Below, piece by piece: positions 8,649 through 17,851 of a stretch of 64,000 nt of DNA (the stretch's first letter is position 1; each line of letters opens with the position of its first letter). Under the pieces are notes generated by a model that was not told the origin of the DNA, did no database searches, and saw nothing but the letters and a program-made list of their open reading frames with translations. Both the position numbers and the translations under genes were made by a program. This stretch comes from Nocardioides rubriscoriae (GTDB taxonomy: Bacteria > Actinomycetota > Actinomycetes > Propionibacteriales > Nocardioidaceae), in the NCBI RefSeq assembly GCF_008087085.1, contig NZ_VIYJ01000011.1:1-64000 (forward strand), in the 5' to 3' direction.

Positions 8649-9956
8649 GTGTCCTCTTCCCCGGACGCTTCCCCCGACGAAATGGCTCTTCCTGTGCGCT
8701 ACTTCCCCAGCGCTCCGCGTCAGCGACTCACCGCTGCCTGCGTTGCTGTCGTCTCGCTCGCCGCGCTCGTGGTGCCCTTGGCCCACGCCGACGACGACGA
8801 CGACCTGCGCGCCCGGCAGCGCGAGGTCAAGGGCAAGATCGCCGACGCCAGCGACGACCTGCGCGAGGCCAGCCGGCAGGTGGTCCGGGCCACGGGCCGG
8901 CTCACCCAGGTGCTCGACCGGCTCGCCGACGCGCGCAGCCGCCTGGCCGACGTCCGCACGCGCCTGACCGACGCGCGCGAGCGCGACGCCCGCCTGAAGG
9001 TCGAGCTGGCGCAGGCCGAGGCCGAGCTCGCGCGGGCCACGGCGGCCATGGAGGCCGCCTCGGCCGCCGTCGATCGCCAGCGCAGCGTCGTACGCCGCAC
9101 CGCGATCGCCATCTACACCGGCGGTGACCCCCGGCTGCAGGCCTTCGGCGACGTGCTCGACAGCGGGTCGCTGGAGGAGATCGGGGCCCGCCAGCTCGGC
9201 AACGAGGTCGTCACCAGCCGCCAGTCGACCGTCTTCGACGACCTCGCCGAGGCCGAGGACCTGCTCGTCGCCGAGCGGGCAGAGGTCGAGCGCACCACCG
9301 CAGCGGTCGAGCAGAAGCGGCAGGAGGCCGCGGCCCACCTCGTGGAGGTCCGGGCGCTCTACACCGAGTCCCTCGCCGCCGCCCAGAAGGTCAAGGGCCT
9401 GGTCGGCGAGGCCCGCGACGCCCGCCAGCGGGCCTTCGCCGCCCGCGCCCACGACCGCCAGGTGCTGCGCACGCTGCGGGCCCGCGAGTCCGCCATCTCG
9501 CGCAAGCTCGTCGCCCTGGCCCGCAGCCAGCGCGACCAGACCGGTTTCAAGGGCCGGTCCGACGGCTACCTCAGCTATCCCGCGAGCGGCCCGGTGACCT
9601 CGCCGTACGGCTATCGCGTGCACCCCATCTACGGCTACTACAGCCTGCACAACGGCACCGACTTCGGCACCGGCTGCGGCGCCCCCCTCTACGCCGCCGC
9701 CGGCGGCACCGTGATCGACACCTACTACGACTCGGTCTACGGCAACCGGCTCTACCTCTCGCTCGGGCTGGTCAACGGCAAGAGCCTGGTGCTGATCTAC
9801 AACCACATGTCGGCCTACCGGGTCTCCGAGGGCCAGCGCGTCGAGCGCGGCACCGTCGTCGGGCTCTCCGGCACCACCGGCTGGTCGACCGGCTGCCACC
9901 TGCACTTCACCGTCATGGAGAACGGCGTCGCCGTCGACCCGATGAAGTACCTGTAA
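8649..9956 (+). CDS. EnvC-like peptidoglycan hydrolase or regulator (coiled coil plus M23 domain)
   Basis: A secreted protein of about 435 residues. After the signal peptide (AACVAVVSLAALVVPLAHA) comes a long charged coiled coil, about residues 40-290, then an M23/LytM domain. The zinc ligands of M23 appear intact: HNGTDFG (HxxxD) and GCHLHFTV (HxH). It is the likely hydrolase or activator controlled by FtsEX, which is encoded directly upstream. The start is uncertain: GTG 8649, ATG 8682 and GTG 8694 are all in frame, and 8649 is kept because of the weak -10 box before it. Confidence 0.9.
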   Translation: MSSSPDASPDEMALPVRYFPSAPRQRLTAACVAVVSLAALVVPLAHADDDDDLRARQREVKGKIADASDDLREASRQVVRATGRLTQVLDRLADARSRLADVRTRLTDARERDARLKVELAQAEAELARATAAMEAASAAVDRQRSVVRRTAIAIYTGGDPRLQAFGDVLDSGSLEEIGARQLGNEVVTSRQSTVFDDLAEAEDLLVAERAEVERTTAAVEQKRQEAAAHLVEVRALYTESLAAAQKVKGLVGEARDARQRAFAARAHDRQVLRTLRARESAISRKLVALARSQRDQTGFKGRSDGYLSYPASGPVTSPYGYRVHPIYGYYSLHNGTDFGTGCGAPLYAAAGGTVIDTYYDSVYGNRLYLSLGLVNGKSLVLIYNHMSAYRVSEGQRVERGTVVGLSGTTGWSTGCHLHFTVMENGVAVDPMKYL

Positions 9957-9999
9957 CGGCACCTGCAACCCCGTTGCGTGCTTCTGGGAGACTGGTCGC

Positions 10000-10479
10000 A
10001 TGGCGAAGGAGCAGGGCCGCAAGCTGGTCGCGCAGAACAAGAAGGCACGCCACGACTACGCCATCGACGACACCTACGAGGCCGGGATCGTGCTGCAGGG
10101 CACCGAGGTCAAGTCGCTGCGTCAGGGGCGGGCCTCGCTGGTCGACGGGTTCGTCGACATCGACGGGGGAGAGGCCTGGCTGCACGGCGTCCACATCCCC
10201 GAGTACTCCCAGGGCACCTGGACCAACCACGCCGCCCGTCGCAAGCGCAAGCTGCTGCTCAACCGTGTCGAGATCGACAAGATCGAGCGCCGCGTCAGCG
10301 AGAAGGGCCTCAGCGTCGTCCCGCTGTCGCTGTACTTCCTCGACGGCCGCGCCAAGATCGAGATCGGCGTCGGCAAGGGCAAGAAGTCGTGGGACAAGCG
10401 CAACACCCTCGCCGAGCGCCAGGCCAACCGTGAGATCGAGCAGGCCGTCGGACGCCGGCTCAAGGGCATGAGTGAGTGA
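10000..10479 (+). CDS. smpB: SsrA-binding protein SmpB
   Basis: A 159-residue tmRNA-binding protein required for trans-translation at stalled ribosomes. Family marks are VAQNKKARHDYAIDDTYEAGIVLQGTEVKSLR at the N-terminus, QGTWTNHAARRKRKLLL, VPLSLYF, and the C-terminal GKGKKSWDKRNTLAERQANRE tail that inserts into the decoding centre. Its RNA partner ssrA starts at 14261 on the same strand, with four genes between. A weak box, GAGACT, ends 6 nt before the ATG. Confidence 0.97.
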   Translation: MAKEQGRKLVAQNKKARHDYAIDDTYEAGIVLQGTEVKSLRQGRASLVDGFVDIDGGEAWLHGVHIPEYSQGTWTNHAARRKRKLLLNRVEIDKIERRVSEKGLSVVPLSLYFLDGRAKIEIGVGKGKKSWDKRNTLAERQANREIEQAVGRRLKGMSE

Positions 10480-11380
10480 GTCCGAGCCCGTCGGGCCCGC
10501 TGAGCCCGCTGAGCCCGTCGAGCGCGCCCGCGCGGTCTGGGAGCGGCTCGGGCTCCCGGGCCTGATCGACGTCCACGCCCACTTCCTGCCGCCGCCCATC
10601 GAGCGGGCGGTGTGGCGGGTCTTCGACGAGGCCGGCCCGCTGATCGGGCGCGAGTGGCCGATCCGCTACCGCCAGCCGGTCGACGAGCGTGTCGCGCTGC
10701 TGCGCTCCTTCGGCGTACGCCGCTTCACCACGTTGCCCTACGCCCACAAGCCCGGCGTGGCGACCTTCCTCAACGACTGGTCGCGCGACTTCGCCGCCGA
10801 GGTGCCCGAGGCCGTGTGGTCGGGCACGTTCTACCCCGAGCCGGGCGCCGCCGACTACGTCGCCGCGCTGGTCGAGCAGGGCGTGGAGATCTTCAAGCTC
10901 CACCAGCAGGTCGGCGGCTTCCTGCTCGACGACCCGCTGCTCGACCCGGTCTGGGAGGTGCTGGCCGACGGCACCACACCGGTGCTCGTGCACGCCGGGT
11001 CGGGCCCGGTCGGCACCAAGTTCACCGGACCCGAGTCGATGGCCCGCCTGCTCGCGGCCCACCCGCGGCTGACGATCGTCGTGGCCCACCTCGGGGCCCC
11101 CGAGTGCCTCGACTTCGCCCGCCTCGCCGCCACCCACGAGCGGGTATTCCTCGACACCTCGATGGCGGTGAGCCCGTTCTTCGGCGACCACTTCGACCCC
11201 GCGGTCGTGCCAATGCTGGCCGACCTGCAGCCCCGCGTGCTGTGGGGCTCCGACTTCCCGACCCTCCCGTTCCCTTACGCCGACCAGCTCGACGCCCTGG
11301 TCGACCTGGGCCTCGGCGACGACTGGCTGCGCGACGTCCTGTGGCACAACGGGGCCGCCCTGCTCGGCGAGCCGGGATAG
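10472..11380 (+). CDS. Amidohydrolase 2 family protein
   Basis: A 302-residue TIM-barrel metal-dependent hydrolase of the amidohydrolase-related (ACMSD/LigJ-like) family. Metal-binding motifs are IDVHAHF near residue 32, LVHAGSG, VVAHLGAPE and the late WGSDFP. The substrate cannot be read from sequence. The GTG start overlaps the smpB stop by 8 nt, so translation is coupled to smpB; this coupling does not by itself suggest a role in rescue. Confidence 0.8.
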   Translation: MSESEPVGPAEPAEPVERARAVWERLGLPGLIDVHAHFLPPPIERAVWRVFDEAGPLIGREWPIRYRQPVDERVALLRSFGVRRFTTLPYAHKPGVATFLNDWSRDFAAEVPEAVWSGTFYPEPGAADYVAALVEQGVEIFKLHQQVGGFLLDDPLLDPVWEVLADGTTPVLVHAGSGPVGTKFTGPESMARLLAAHPRLTIVVAHLGAPECLDFARLAATHERVFLDTSMAVSPFFGDHFDPAVVPMLADLQPRVLWGSDFPTLPFPYADQLDALVDLGLGDDWLRDVLWHNGAALLGEPG

Positions 11381-11403
11381 TCCCGCAGGACTGGAACGGG
11401 TTC

Positions 11404-11409
11404 TAGGGT
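11404..11409 (+). promoter_or_regulatory. -10 box of the serine hydrolase gene
   Basis: TAGGGT, 7 nt before the GTG at 11417. It favours that GTG over the earlier in-frame GTG codons at 11408 and 11411. Confidence 0.5.
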
Positions 11410-11416
11410 GGTGGGC

Positions 11417-12547
11417 GTGGTCGACGGAGAGTGCACTGACGCGTTCGAGCCCCTGCGTGACCTGCTGGCGGGCAACCTCGCCGACGGCACCGACGTCGGC
11501 GCCGCCGTGGCGGTGGTGCACGACGGCGAGCTGGTCGCCGACCTGTGGGGCGGCCAGGCCCGTCCCGGGGTGCCGTGGACCCGCGACACCATCGTCCAGG
11601 TCTGGTCGGTCACCAAGACGATGGCGGCGCTCACCGCGCTCGTGGTCGCCGACCGCGGCCAGCTCGACCTCGACGCGCCGGTCGCCGACTACTGGCCCGC
11701 GTTCGCGGTCGCGGGCAAGGACGACGTCCGGGTGCGTCACGTGCTCGGCCACACCGGCGGCGTCCCCGGCTGGAGCCGGCCGGTCGCCGTCGACGACCTG
11801 CTCGACCTCGAGCTCAGCGAGGGCTGGTTGGCCCAGGAGGCGCCCTGGTACGAGCCCGGCTCCGCCCCGGCGTACCAGATCCTCAACCACGGTCACCTGC
11901 TCGACGCGATCGTGCGCGGCGCGACCGGCCGGCCGCTGGCCGAGGTCTTCCACGACGACGTCGCGGGCCCGCTCGGCGCCGACTTCTTCCTCGGCGTGCC
12001 CGACGACCGTCTTGACGACGTCGCCGACCTGCGGTCGCCGCCGTCGACCTCGGTCGACTACGCCGCGCTGTCGCCCGACAGCTTCCTGCTGCGCACCATC
12101 GCCAACCCGTTCCTGACGATGAAGGTCTGCAACGGCGACGCCTGGCGCCGCGGCGCGGTCGGCGCGGCCGGCGGCCACGGCAACGCGCGCGGGGTCGCTC
12201 GCGCCCAGGCGGTGGTCTCCCACGGCGGCGCGCTCGACGGCACCCGGCTCCTGGGCGCCGACACCATCGACCGCATCTTCGACGTCCAGGCCGACGGCAC
12301 CGACCTGGTGCTGGGCATCCCGCTGGTCTTCGGCACCGGCTACGGGCTGCCGACACCGTCGGCCCCGGCGATCCCCACCGGGCGCGCGTGCTGGTGGACC
12401 GGCTACGGCGGCGCGGTCGTCGTCAACGACCTCGACCGCCGTACGACGATCGCCTACACGCCCAACCAGCTGGTCGAGCACATGGTGTCGTCACCGCGCA
12501 CCGACGCCTACGTGAGCACTGCTCTCGCCTGTCTGGACTCCCTGTGA
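11417..12547 (+). CDS. Beta-lactamase-fold serine hydrolase (class C / EstB type)
   Basis: A 376-residue protein of the beta-lactamase/penicillin-binding family. The nucleophile motif SxxK is SVTK in VWSVTKTMAALTALV near residue 66. Other marks are HTGGVPGW and the tyrosine region AYQILNHGHLLDAIV. There is no signal peptide, so it is probably a cytoplasmic esterase or peptidase rather than a beta-lactamase. The 3' end overlaps the convergent cutinase gene by 40 nt. Confidence 0.85.
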   Translation: MVDGECTDAFEPLRDLLAGNLADGTDVGAAVAVVHDGELVADLWGGQARPGVPWTRDTIVQVWSVTKTMAALTALVVADRGQLDLDAPVADYWPAFAVAGKDDVRVRHVLGHTGGVPGWSRPVAVDDLLDLELSEGWLAQEAPWYEPGSAPAYQILNHGHLLDAIVRGATGRPLAEVFHDDVAGPLGADFFLGVPDDRLDDVADLRSPPSTSVDYAALSPDSFLLRTIANPFLTMKVCNGDAWRRGAVGAAGGHGNARGVARAQAVVSHGGALDGTRLLGADTIDRIFDVQADGTDLVLGIPLVFGTGYGLPTPSAPAIPTGRACWWTGYGGAVVVNDLDRRTTIAYTPNQLVEHMVSSPRTDAYVSTALACLDSL

Positions 12548-13341
12548 GCCTGGTCGACGACCTGGCCGACGAGGCGCTCGAGCACCCAGGCCGCCATCAG
12601 GTCCTCGGCGGGGCCCCACTCGTAGCGGAACGCGTGGGTCAGCATCCCCAGCACCGGTACGCCGCCGCGGTGGCACACCGGGTCGCTGTCGTAGCACGCC
12701 GACAGCACGCGGCCGGCCAGGTCGGGGTCGAGGCGCGCGGTCGCCGGTGACCGCGCGAAGCCCCCGGAGTCCCGGCTGCCACCCCATCCGGGCAGCTCGA
12801 CCGCCGGGTCGGCCACGTCGCGCAGCGGGTCGGACACGAGCACGACGCCCCTCAGCGAGCCGGCGACGGCGTCGGACACCGCCCCCAGGGCCAGGTGGGC
12901 GACCTGCGCTCCCTGGCTGAACGCGACCAGCACGACGTCGGAGCCGGGGCAGCCCTCGGCCAGGTCGGTGAGGTCGCGACGGGTCGTCGCCACACCGGCG
13001 TCGACCGAGGCGTCGTAGTCACCGCCGCCGCGCGCTGCGGGGTAGTCCGCGGCGCGGTAGGTCACGCTGCGGCCCGCCTCGCGCAGCCGCTCGGTCGCGT
13101 GGGCGGCGACACTGGCGGCTTCCCGCCCGAACCCGGCAGCCCGGTCGTCGGCGTCCTGACCCGAGCCGCGTACGCCGTAGAACACGACGTCGGAGCAGCC
13201 GTCGGCTCCCGTCGGGTCGTCGAGGAGCCGCGGCGTGGTCACCGGTGTCGCCACCGCCGACACCGCGACGACCGCGGCGAGGACGACCGCGACCCGCAGG
13301 AGCCGACGACACCACCGCTGGGAGAAGGGCACGTCCTCCAT
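12508..13341 (-). CDS. Secreted cutinase-family serine esterase
   Basis: A 277-residue secreted alpha/beta hydrolase. An N-terminal signal (LLRVAVVLAAVVAVSAVATPV) is followed by CSDVVFYGVRGSGQ, a typical cutinase opening, and by the nucleophile elbow VLVAFSQGAQVAH. The C-terminal catalytic Asp/His are likely in DSDPVCHRGG and LTHAFRYEW. Cutinase-like enzymes of actinobacteria act on polyesters or lipids outside the cell. The ATG at 13341 is chosen because the longer frame upstream has no signal peptide logic. Confidence 0.82.
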   Translation of the reverse strand: MEDVPFSQRWCRRLLRVAVVLAAVVAVSAVATPVTTPRLLDDPTGADGCSDVVFYGVRGSGQDADDRAAGFGREAASVAAHATERLREAGRSVTYRAADYPAARGGGDYDASVDAGVATTRRDLTDLAEGCPGSDVVLVAFSQGAQVAHLALGAVSDAVAGSLRGVVLVSDPLRDVADPAVELPGWGGSRDSGGFARSPATARLDPDLAGRVLSACYDSDPVCHRGGVPVLGMLTHAFRYEWGPAEDLMAAWVLERLVGQVVDQAHRESRQARAVLT

Positions 13342-13408
13342 GGTGCTGGGTGCCGCACAGCCCGGCGAGCCGCGATCGTCGCGACGCACCCGAGTGAACG
13401 CGGTCGGG

Positions 13409-14119
13409 TCAGTAGACCCGGGCGGTGAAGGTCAGCGTGCTGGCCACGAAGTTGCGGTCGCCCGGGGCGACCAGCCGGTAGCGGATGCCGCGGCGCGACC
13501 CGGAGACGGAGACGACCGCGACGCCCTGCCGGTTGGTGCGCACCTTCTTGATCGTGCGGAACCCGCCGGAGCGCTTCTTCTGCACCAGGACCTTCTTGCC
13601 GCCGAACTTGGGCTTCACGACGGTCCGCACGCGCACGGTCCGGCCCTTCGAGACGTCGGTGCCGTCGATGTTGCGAGCGGTGCGGATCCGCACCGTGTCG
13701 GAGACCGACGCCGGGTAGGTGCGCTCGTCGCTCTCGCCGGCGTGGTAGGTGCCGCCGGTGTAGTAGACGCGGAACAGGGCGTTGCCGCGGAAGGTGTCGT
13801 AGTCGGGGAAGTAGGAGAAGGAGGGGTCGGTGTCGGTACCGACGGTGGTCCACGTCGACGAGCCCGGCGCCTGTCGCTGCAGGTAGGCGCTGCCCACGAA
13901 GGGGGTGGTGTAGCCGTCCGGGTCGTTGGTCGCGTCGACCTCGGCGGTGATCGAGAAGTAGTCGCCGTAGAAGCCGATCTTGGTGATGTCGGAGGCCAGG
14001 GTGACGGTGGTGTTGACCGTCGCGGCCGCGTGGGCGGGCGCGGCGGTGACGGCCACCGCGGTGAGCGGAGCGAGGGAGAGGGCGGTGGCGGCGGCGATGC
14101 CGCGCAGGAGCTGGCGCAT
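13409..14119 (-). CDS. Secreted protein of unknown function
   Basis: A 236-residue protein with a clear signal peptide (LLRGIAAATALSLAPLTAVAVTAAPAHA, cleaved near AHA-AAT). The mature part is rich in beta-forming residues and reads like two Ig-like domains (TTVTLASDITKIGFYGDYFSI and SKGRTVRVRTVVKPKFGGKKVLVQ), ending TLTFTARVY. I recognise no enzyme motif. The ATG at 14119 follows TCGGAAACGG, a modest Shine-Dalgarno site. It is divergent from ssrA. Confidence 0.75.
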   Translation of the reverse strand: MRQLLRGIAAATALSLAPLTAVAVTAAPAHAAATVNTTVTLASDITKIGFYGDYFSITAEVDATNDPDGYTTPFVGSAYLQRQAPGSSTWTTVGTDTDPSFSYFPDYDTFRGNALFRVYYTGGTYHAGESDERTYPASVSDTVRIRTARNIDGTDVSKGRTVRVRTVVKPKFGGKKVLVQKKRSGGFRTIKKVRTNRQGVAVVSVSGSRRGIRYRLVAPGDRNFVASTLTFTARVY

Positions 14120-14260
14120 GTACGTTCCGTTTCCGAGGGTGGTGGGGAGGGGCGTGCGCACCTTAACCCGCGATCCTGCGGTGCGGGGCCCCTCGGATCG
14201 GCTCGCGCGGCGACGCGGTGGGGAGGAGCAGGTAGGCTGTGGGAGCACGACAACTCAAGA

Positions 14261-14631
14261 GGGGCTGATCGGTTTCGACTTGGGACGTTAGTTCCAGGGG
14301 AAGCGGGTCGAGGAGCCAGCGTCATCTCGTAAACGATCGCTGGAAACCAATAACTGCCAACGCTAAGCGCAGTTCGTTCGCTCTCGCCGCCTGATCGGTG
14401 ATCGAACCGTCAGACCGGGCATCCGTCTCCGTCCCGGATCCTGGCGTCATCTAGGAGACTTGCTGCTCATCCCTTGTCAGGAGGGTTGATCGGGACTTAA
14501 TCCTGACTGAGCCTGTTGGCGACGTGTCTGTGCGAGCGCCAGGGCCGAGAAAATCGCCTTCACGGACTGCACCCGGAGAAGACCTGGTTCGACGCTCGAG
14601 GACGCGGGTTCGATTCCCGCCAGCTCCACCA
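14261..14631 (+). ncRNA. ssrA: Transfer-messenger RNA (tmRNA)
   Basis: A 371-nt RNA that rescues stalled ribosomes with SmpB. The 5' end GGGGCTGATCGGTTTCGAC and the 3' end GCGGGTTCGATTCCCGCCAGCTCCACCA are diagnostic; GGGGCTG pairs with CAGCTCC to form the acceptor stem and CCA is encoded. The resume codon is GCC at 14356 and the open frame 14356-14391 encodes ANAKRSSFALAA before TGA at 14392. The LAA end is the usual ClpXP/ClpAP degron. The tag is short for an actinobacterium. Confidence 0.97.
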
Positions 14632-14651
14632 GATCACCACAGCCTCTTGAG

Positions 14652-14687
14652 CGAGAGCCGCTCCGACACCCGTCGGGGCGGCTCTCG
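14652..14687 (+). terminator. ssrA terminator hairpin
   Basis: The arms GAGAGCCGC and GCGGCTCTC, plus inner CCGAC/GTCGG with one U-G pair, form a stem of about 16 bp with an ACCC loop, 21 nt after the tmRNA 3' end. There is no U-tract, as is common in actinobacteria. Confidence 0.7.
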
Positions 14688-14760
14688 TCGTACGCCGACC
14701 CCGCAGCGCCAGCACGGTGCGGTGACCCGGAAGGTGTACCAGGTGGCGGACCCTCTGCTA

Positions 14761-14766
14761 CACACT
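14761..14766 (+). promoter_or_regulatory. -10-like box of the aldehyde dehydrogenase gene
   Basis: CACACT, 6 nt before the ATG at 14773, with no Shine-Dalgarno sequence. This is the CANNNT variant of the box. Confidence 0.4.
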
Positions 14767-14772
14767 CCCGCC

Positions 14773-16311
14773 ATGACGCTGCAGATCAAGCCGGGCACCA
14801 CGTGGGACGAGGTCTACGCGCGTGCGCGGGCCGCTGCGCCGGAGGCCTTCGACGCCGACCGCATCCTCAACCTGCACGGGGGCGAGTGGCAACGCAGCGG
14901 TGAGCCGGGCCAACACGTCAACCCGGTCGACGGGCAGGCCATCCAGGGCCCGCCGCGCATCGGCCACGACGAGGCGGTCGAGGCCGTCAAGCACGCTCAC
15001 GTCGAGCACGACGCCTGGGCCAGGGTCGACCTGGACGAGCGCAAGGCCCGGGTGGCGGCCGCGGTCGCGGAGATGCGTGAGCACCGCGACACCCTCGCGC
15101 TGCTGCTCGTCTGGGAGATCGGCAAGCCGTGGAAGCTCGCGTGCGACGACGTCGACCGCGCCCTGTCCGGCGTCGACTGGTACCTCGGCGAGATCGAGCG
15201 GCAGCTGGCCGGCCGGACCCCGCTGTCGGGCCCGGTCAGCAACATCGCGTCGTGGAACTACCCGATGAGCGTCCAGGTCCACGCCGAGCTCGTGCAGTGC
15301 CTGGCCGGCAACGGCGTCGTGGCCAAGACCCCGTCGCAGGGCGGCTTCCACACCCTCACCCTCGCCCACGCGATCATGAAGCGGGCCGGCCTGCCCGTGA
15401 CGCTGCTGTCCGGCGTCGGCGCGGCCCTCGGTGACGCCCTCATCTCCAGCCCCGAGATCGGCGCGCTGGCCTTCGTCGGCGGGCGGGCCAACGGCCGCAA
15501 GGCCGCCACCACGCTGGCCGACACCGGCAAGCGCCACCTGCTCGAGCAGGAGGGCCTCAACGTCTGGGGCGTGTGGGACTACTCCGACTGGGACGCGCTG
15601 GCCGCCCACCTGACCAAGGGCTTCGACTACGCCAAGCAGCGCTGCACCGCCTACCCGCGCTACGCCGTCCAGCGCGAGCTGTTCCCGCAGTTCCTCGAGA
15701 TGTACCTGCCGGTCGTGCGCTCGCTGACCTTCGGCCACCCGCTGGCCGTCGAGAACCCCGACGACGAGCTGCCGACGCTCAACTTCGGGCCGGTCATCTC
15801 CGCCGCCAAGGCCGCGGAGCTGGTCGGGCACTTCGACGCCGCCGTCGCCGGTGAGGGCATCCCGCTCTACCGTGGCTCGCTGTCGCAGGGCCGGTTCCTC
15901 GGGGGCCAGGACACCTCGGCGTACGTCGCCCCCGCGTGCGTCCTGGAGCCCCCGAAGTCCTGGGCCCTGCACCACGCCGAGCCCTTCGGTCCGCTCGACT
16001 CGATCGTGCTCGTCGACAGCGAGTCCGAGCTGCTGGCCGCCATGAACGCCTCCAACGGCGCCCTGGTCGGCTCCATCGCCACCGACGATGCCGACTTCGC
16101 CGCCCGGGTCGGCGAGCAGCTGCAGAGCTTCAAGGTCGGCATCAACAAGCCCCGCTCACGCGGTGACCGCGAGGAGGTGTTCGGCGGCAAGGGAGCCTCC
16201 TGGAAGGGCGCCTTCGTCGGCGGCGACCTGCTGGTGCAGGCGGTCACCGAGGGGGAGGGGCCGCTCATGGGCAACTTCCCGACCTACTCGCTGTACCCCG
16301 AGTCGGTCTAG
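14773..16311 (+). CDS. Aldehyde dehydrogenase family protein
   Basis: A 512-residue NAD(P)-dependent dehydrogenase of the ALDH superfamily. The oxyanion Asn is in IASWNYPM and the catalytic Cys in AKQRCTAYPRYAV. The usual ELGGK motif around the general-base Glu is changed to LLEQEGLNVWG, so the family is recognisable but divergent and the substrate is unknown. The last four bases overlap the stop of the convergent lysyl oxidase gene. Confidence 0.85.
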   Translation: MTLQIKPGTTWDEVYARARAAAPEAFDADRILNLHGGEWQRSGEPGQHVNPVDGQAIQGPPRIGHDEAVEAVKHAHVEHDAWARVDLDERKARVAAAVAEMREHRDTLALLLVWEIGKPWKLACDDVDRALSGVDWYLGEIERQLAGRTPLSGPVSNIASWNYPMSVQVHAELVQCLAGNGVVAKTPSQGGFHTLTLAHAIMKRAGLPVTLLSGVGAALGDALISSPEIGALAFVGGRANGRKAATTLADTGKRHLLEQEGLNVWGVWDYSDWDALAAHLTKGFDYAKQRCTAYPRYAVQRELFPQFLEMYLPVVRSLTFGHPLAVENPDDELPTLNFGPVISAAKAAELVGHFDAAVAGEGIPLYRGSLSQGRFLGGQDTSAYVAPACVLEPPKSWALHHAEPFGPLDSIVLVDSESELLAAMNASNGALVGSIATDDADFAARVGEQLQSFKVGINKPRSRGDREEVFGGKGASWKGAFVGGDLLVQAVTEGEGPLMGNFPTYSLYPESV

Positions 16312-17801
16312 GGCAGCCCGCCGGTCGAGGTGTCCGGGACCACGGTGACGGTGTCGCCGGTGATCTGGACCTTCACCTCGGCGGTGTTGTTGGCGTCGTC
16401 GGACTCGGCGACGGCTCCGAGTGCGTCGGCATGGACACGGACCGTGTAGGTCCCGTCGGGGAGCCCGGTGATGTCGATGGCCTGGTTGGGCAGCGTCGTC
16501 GGGTAGGTGTCACCCCAACCACGGCTCAGGCCGTGGACCACGGTCAGGGCACTGGTGAGGCCCTTGCCGCAGGAGGTGTCCTCGCCGTAGACCGGGGCCT
16601 CGGGGACGCCCGGCTGGCCCTGCATCGGCGTGTAGGTCGTGTTGTCCTGGATGCAGTAGCCGTGCTTCTCCGCGCGGGCGACGACGGTGCCGCCGGCGTC
16701 GAGCAGCTGGTAGTCGTCGAAGTCCCGGATGTGCCAATGGTGGTGGCCGTCGCCGGCGTAGAAGAACCCCACGCCGGGGTCGAGCACCGAGCCGAGCAGC
16801 GTCCCGTCGGCTCCGTAGTAGTTCTGGTACGCGGTCCAGTCGGTCGCGTCGGCCGCAGACCGATCGGCGACGATCTCGCTCGGACCGGCACCGACGTTTA
16901 TGGTGATGACGCCGAACTTGAGCAGCTTCCTGCCCTCCAGCGACGGGAAGTCGGCGCTGTACGGCGCCGCCGGGTCGATCTTGAAGCAGGTCCCGTTGGT
17001 GGCAGCCAGGTCACCGGCGCCGCACTTGGTCAGGTCCTTGATCCGCAGGTCCGGCAGGGTGGCTCCCGCGGGGATCCCGTCCACGACCTTCACGCAGTCA
17101 GCCAGGCCTGCTGCGCGCTGCCCCTCGGACCCCGGGACCGTCACCCACGGCGACGGCGCCGGGACCCAGGCCAGGTCGCTGGCGCTCCAGCGCCACCCGA
17201 TCGTGCGCTCCTCCTGGTGCGTGTCGACGGTGAGCTGCGGGCAGTTCGCTGTCTCGACGGTGCGTTGCTCGACGGTCGAGGCCGGCTGCGGGCAGGTCGT
17301 GGGGCTGGGCGCGCTGGCGCACGTCGCCGAGGACGAGCGCGGCACGACCCTGACCCTGACGACGTTCGAGGTGGCGACGCGGTTGCCGCGGTGGTAGAGC
17401 ACGGTGCGGAACGCGACCTCACCCTGGGTGGCCACGTGCTGCGGCGAGAAGCGATAGCCGCCGCTGATCACGTACTGCTGGTCACGGTTGAGCCACATCG
17501 GCTGCCCGCCCATGCGTCGCTGGACGACGAGTCGGTAGCGGCCCGAGCCCAGGTGTGCCGTGCGACCCCGGATCGGGATCGGGGCACTGACGTAGCGCGA
17601 ACCCACGGTCACGAGAGTCGCGGTGGGCTTTACGCGGTGAGTGCCGGCGGCGCGCGCGACGGAGCCTGCGGCGCTCGCCACGACCTGGTCACGGTCGGGT
17701 ACGACGGCCCGGGACTGGGCGGGGATCGCCAGCACGAGCAGCACGGGGAGCACTGCAGCCGTGAGACGACGGGACGAGAGAGCACGACGCGGACTGCGCA
17801 C
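16308..17801 (-). CDS. Secreted lysyl oxidase-family protein
   Basis: A 497-residue secreted protein whose C-terminal half resembles the copper amine oxidase lysyl oxidase. The copper-binding His cluster is GDGHHHWHIRDFDDYQLLDA; a Lys in ARAEKHGYCIQD aligns with the lysine that forms lysyl tyrosylquinone in animal LOX, and GLSRGWGDTY supplies the Tyr. The end matches the LOX pattern of IDIT, GxYxLxVxxD and ESDxxNN. The N-terminal half is an unrecognised beta-rich region. The GTG at 17801 follows AAGGAAG at a good spacing; an ATG at 17840 is less likely. Confidence 0.85.
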   Translation of the reverse strand: MRSPRRALSSRRLTAAVLPVLLVLAIPAQSRAVVPDRDQVVASAAGSVARAAGTHRVKPTATLVTVGSRYVSAPIPIRGRTAHLGSGRYRLVVQRRMGGQPMWLNRDQQYVISGGYRFSPQHVATQGEVAFRTVLYHRGNRVATSNVVRVRVVPRSSSATCASAPSPTTCPQPASTVEQRTVETANCPQLTVDTHQEERTIGWRWSASDLAWVPAPSPWVTVPGSEGQRAAGLADCVKVVDGIPAGATLPDLRIKDLTKCGAGDLAATNGTCFKIDPAAPYSADFPSLEGRKLLKFGVITINVGAGPSEIVADRSAADATDWTAYQNYYGADGTLLGSVLDPGVGFFYAGDGHHHWHIRDFDDYQLLDAGGTVVARAEKHGYCIQDNTTYTPMQGQPGVPEAPVYGEDTSCGKGLTSALTVVHGLSRGWGDTYPTTLPNQAIDITGLPDGTYTVRVHADALGAVAESDDANNTAEVKVQITGDTVTVVPDTSTGGLP

Positions 17802-17851
17802 GGGGGCTTCCTTTCCGAGAGGTCGGGGGGTTGCCAGCATGTGCTCGATGC

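Noticed and set aside
12508..12547. Frame error in one of two overlapping convergent genes
   Set aside because: Both proteins keep normal family lengths; a 40-bp tail overlap is acceptable.
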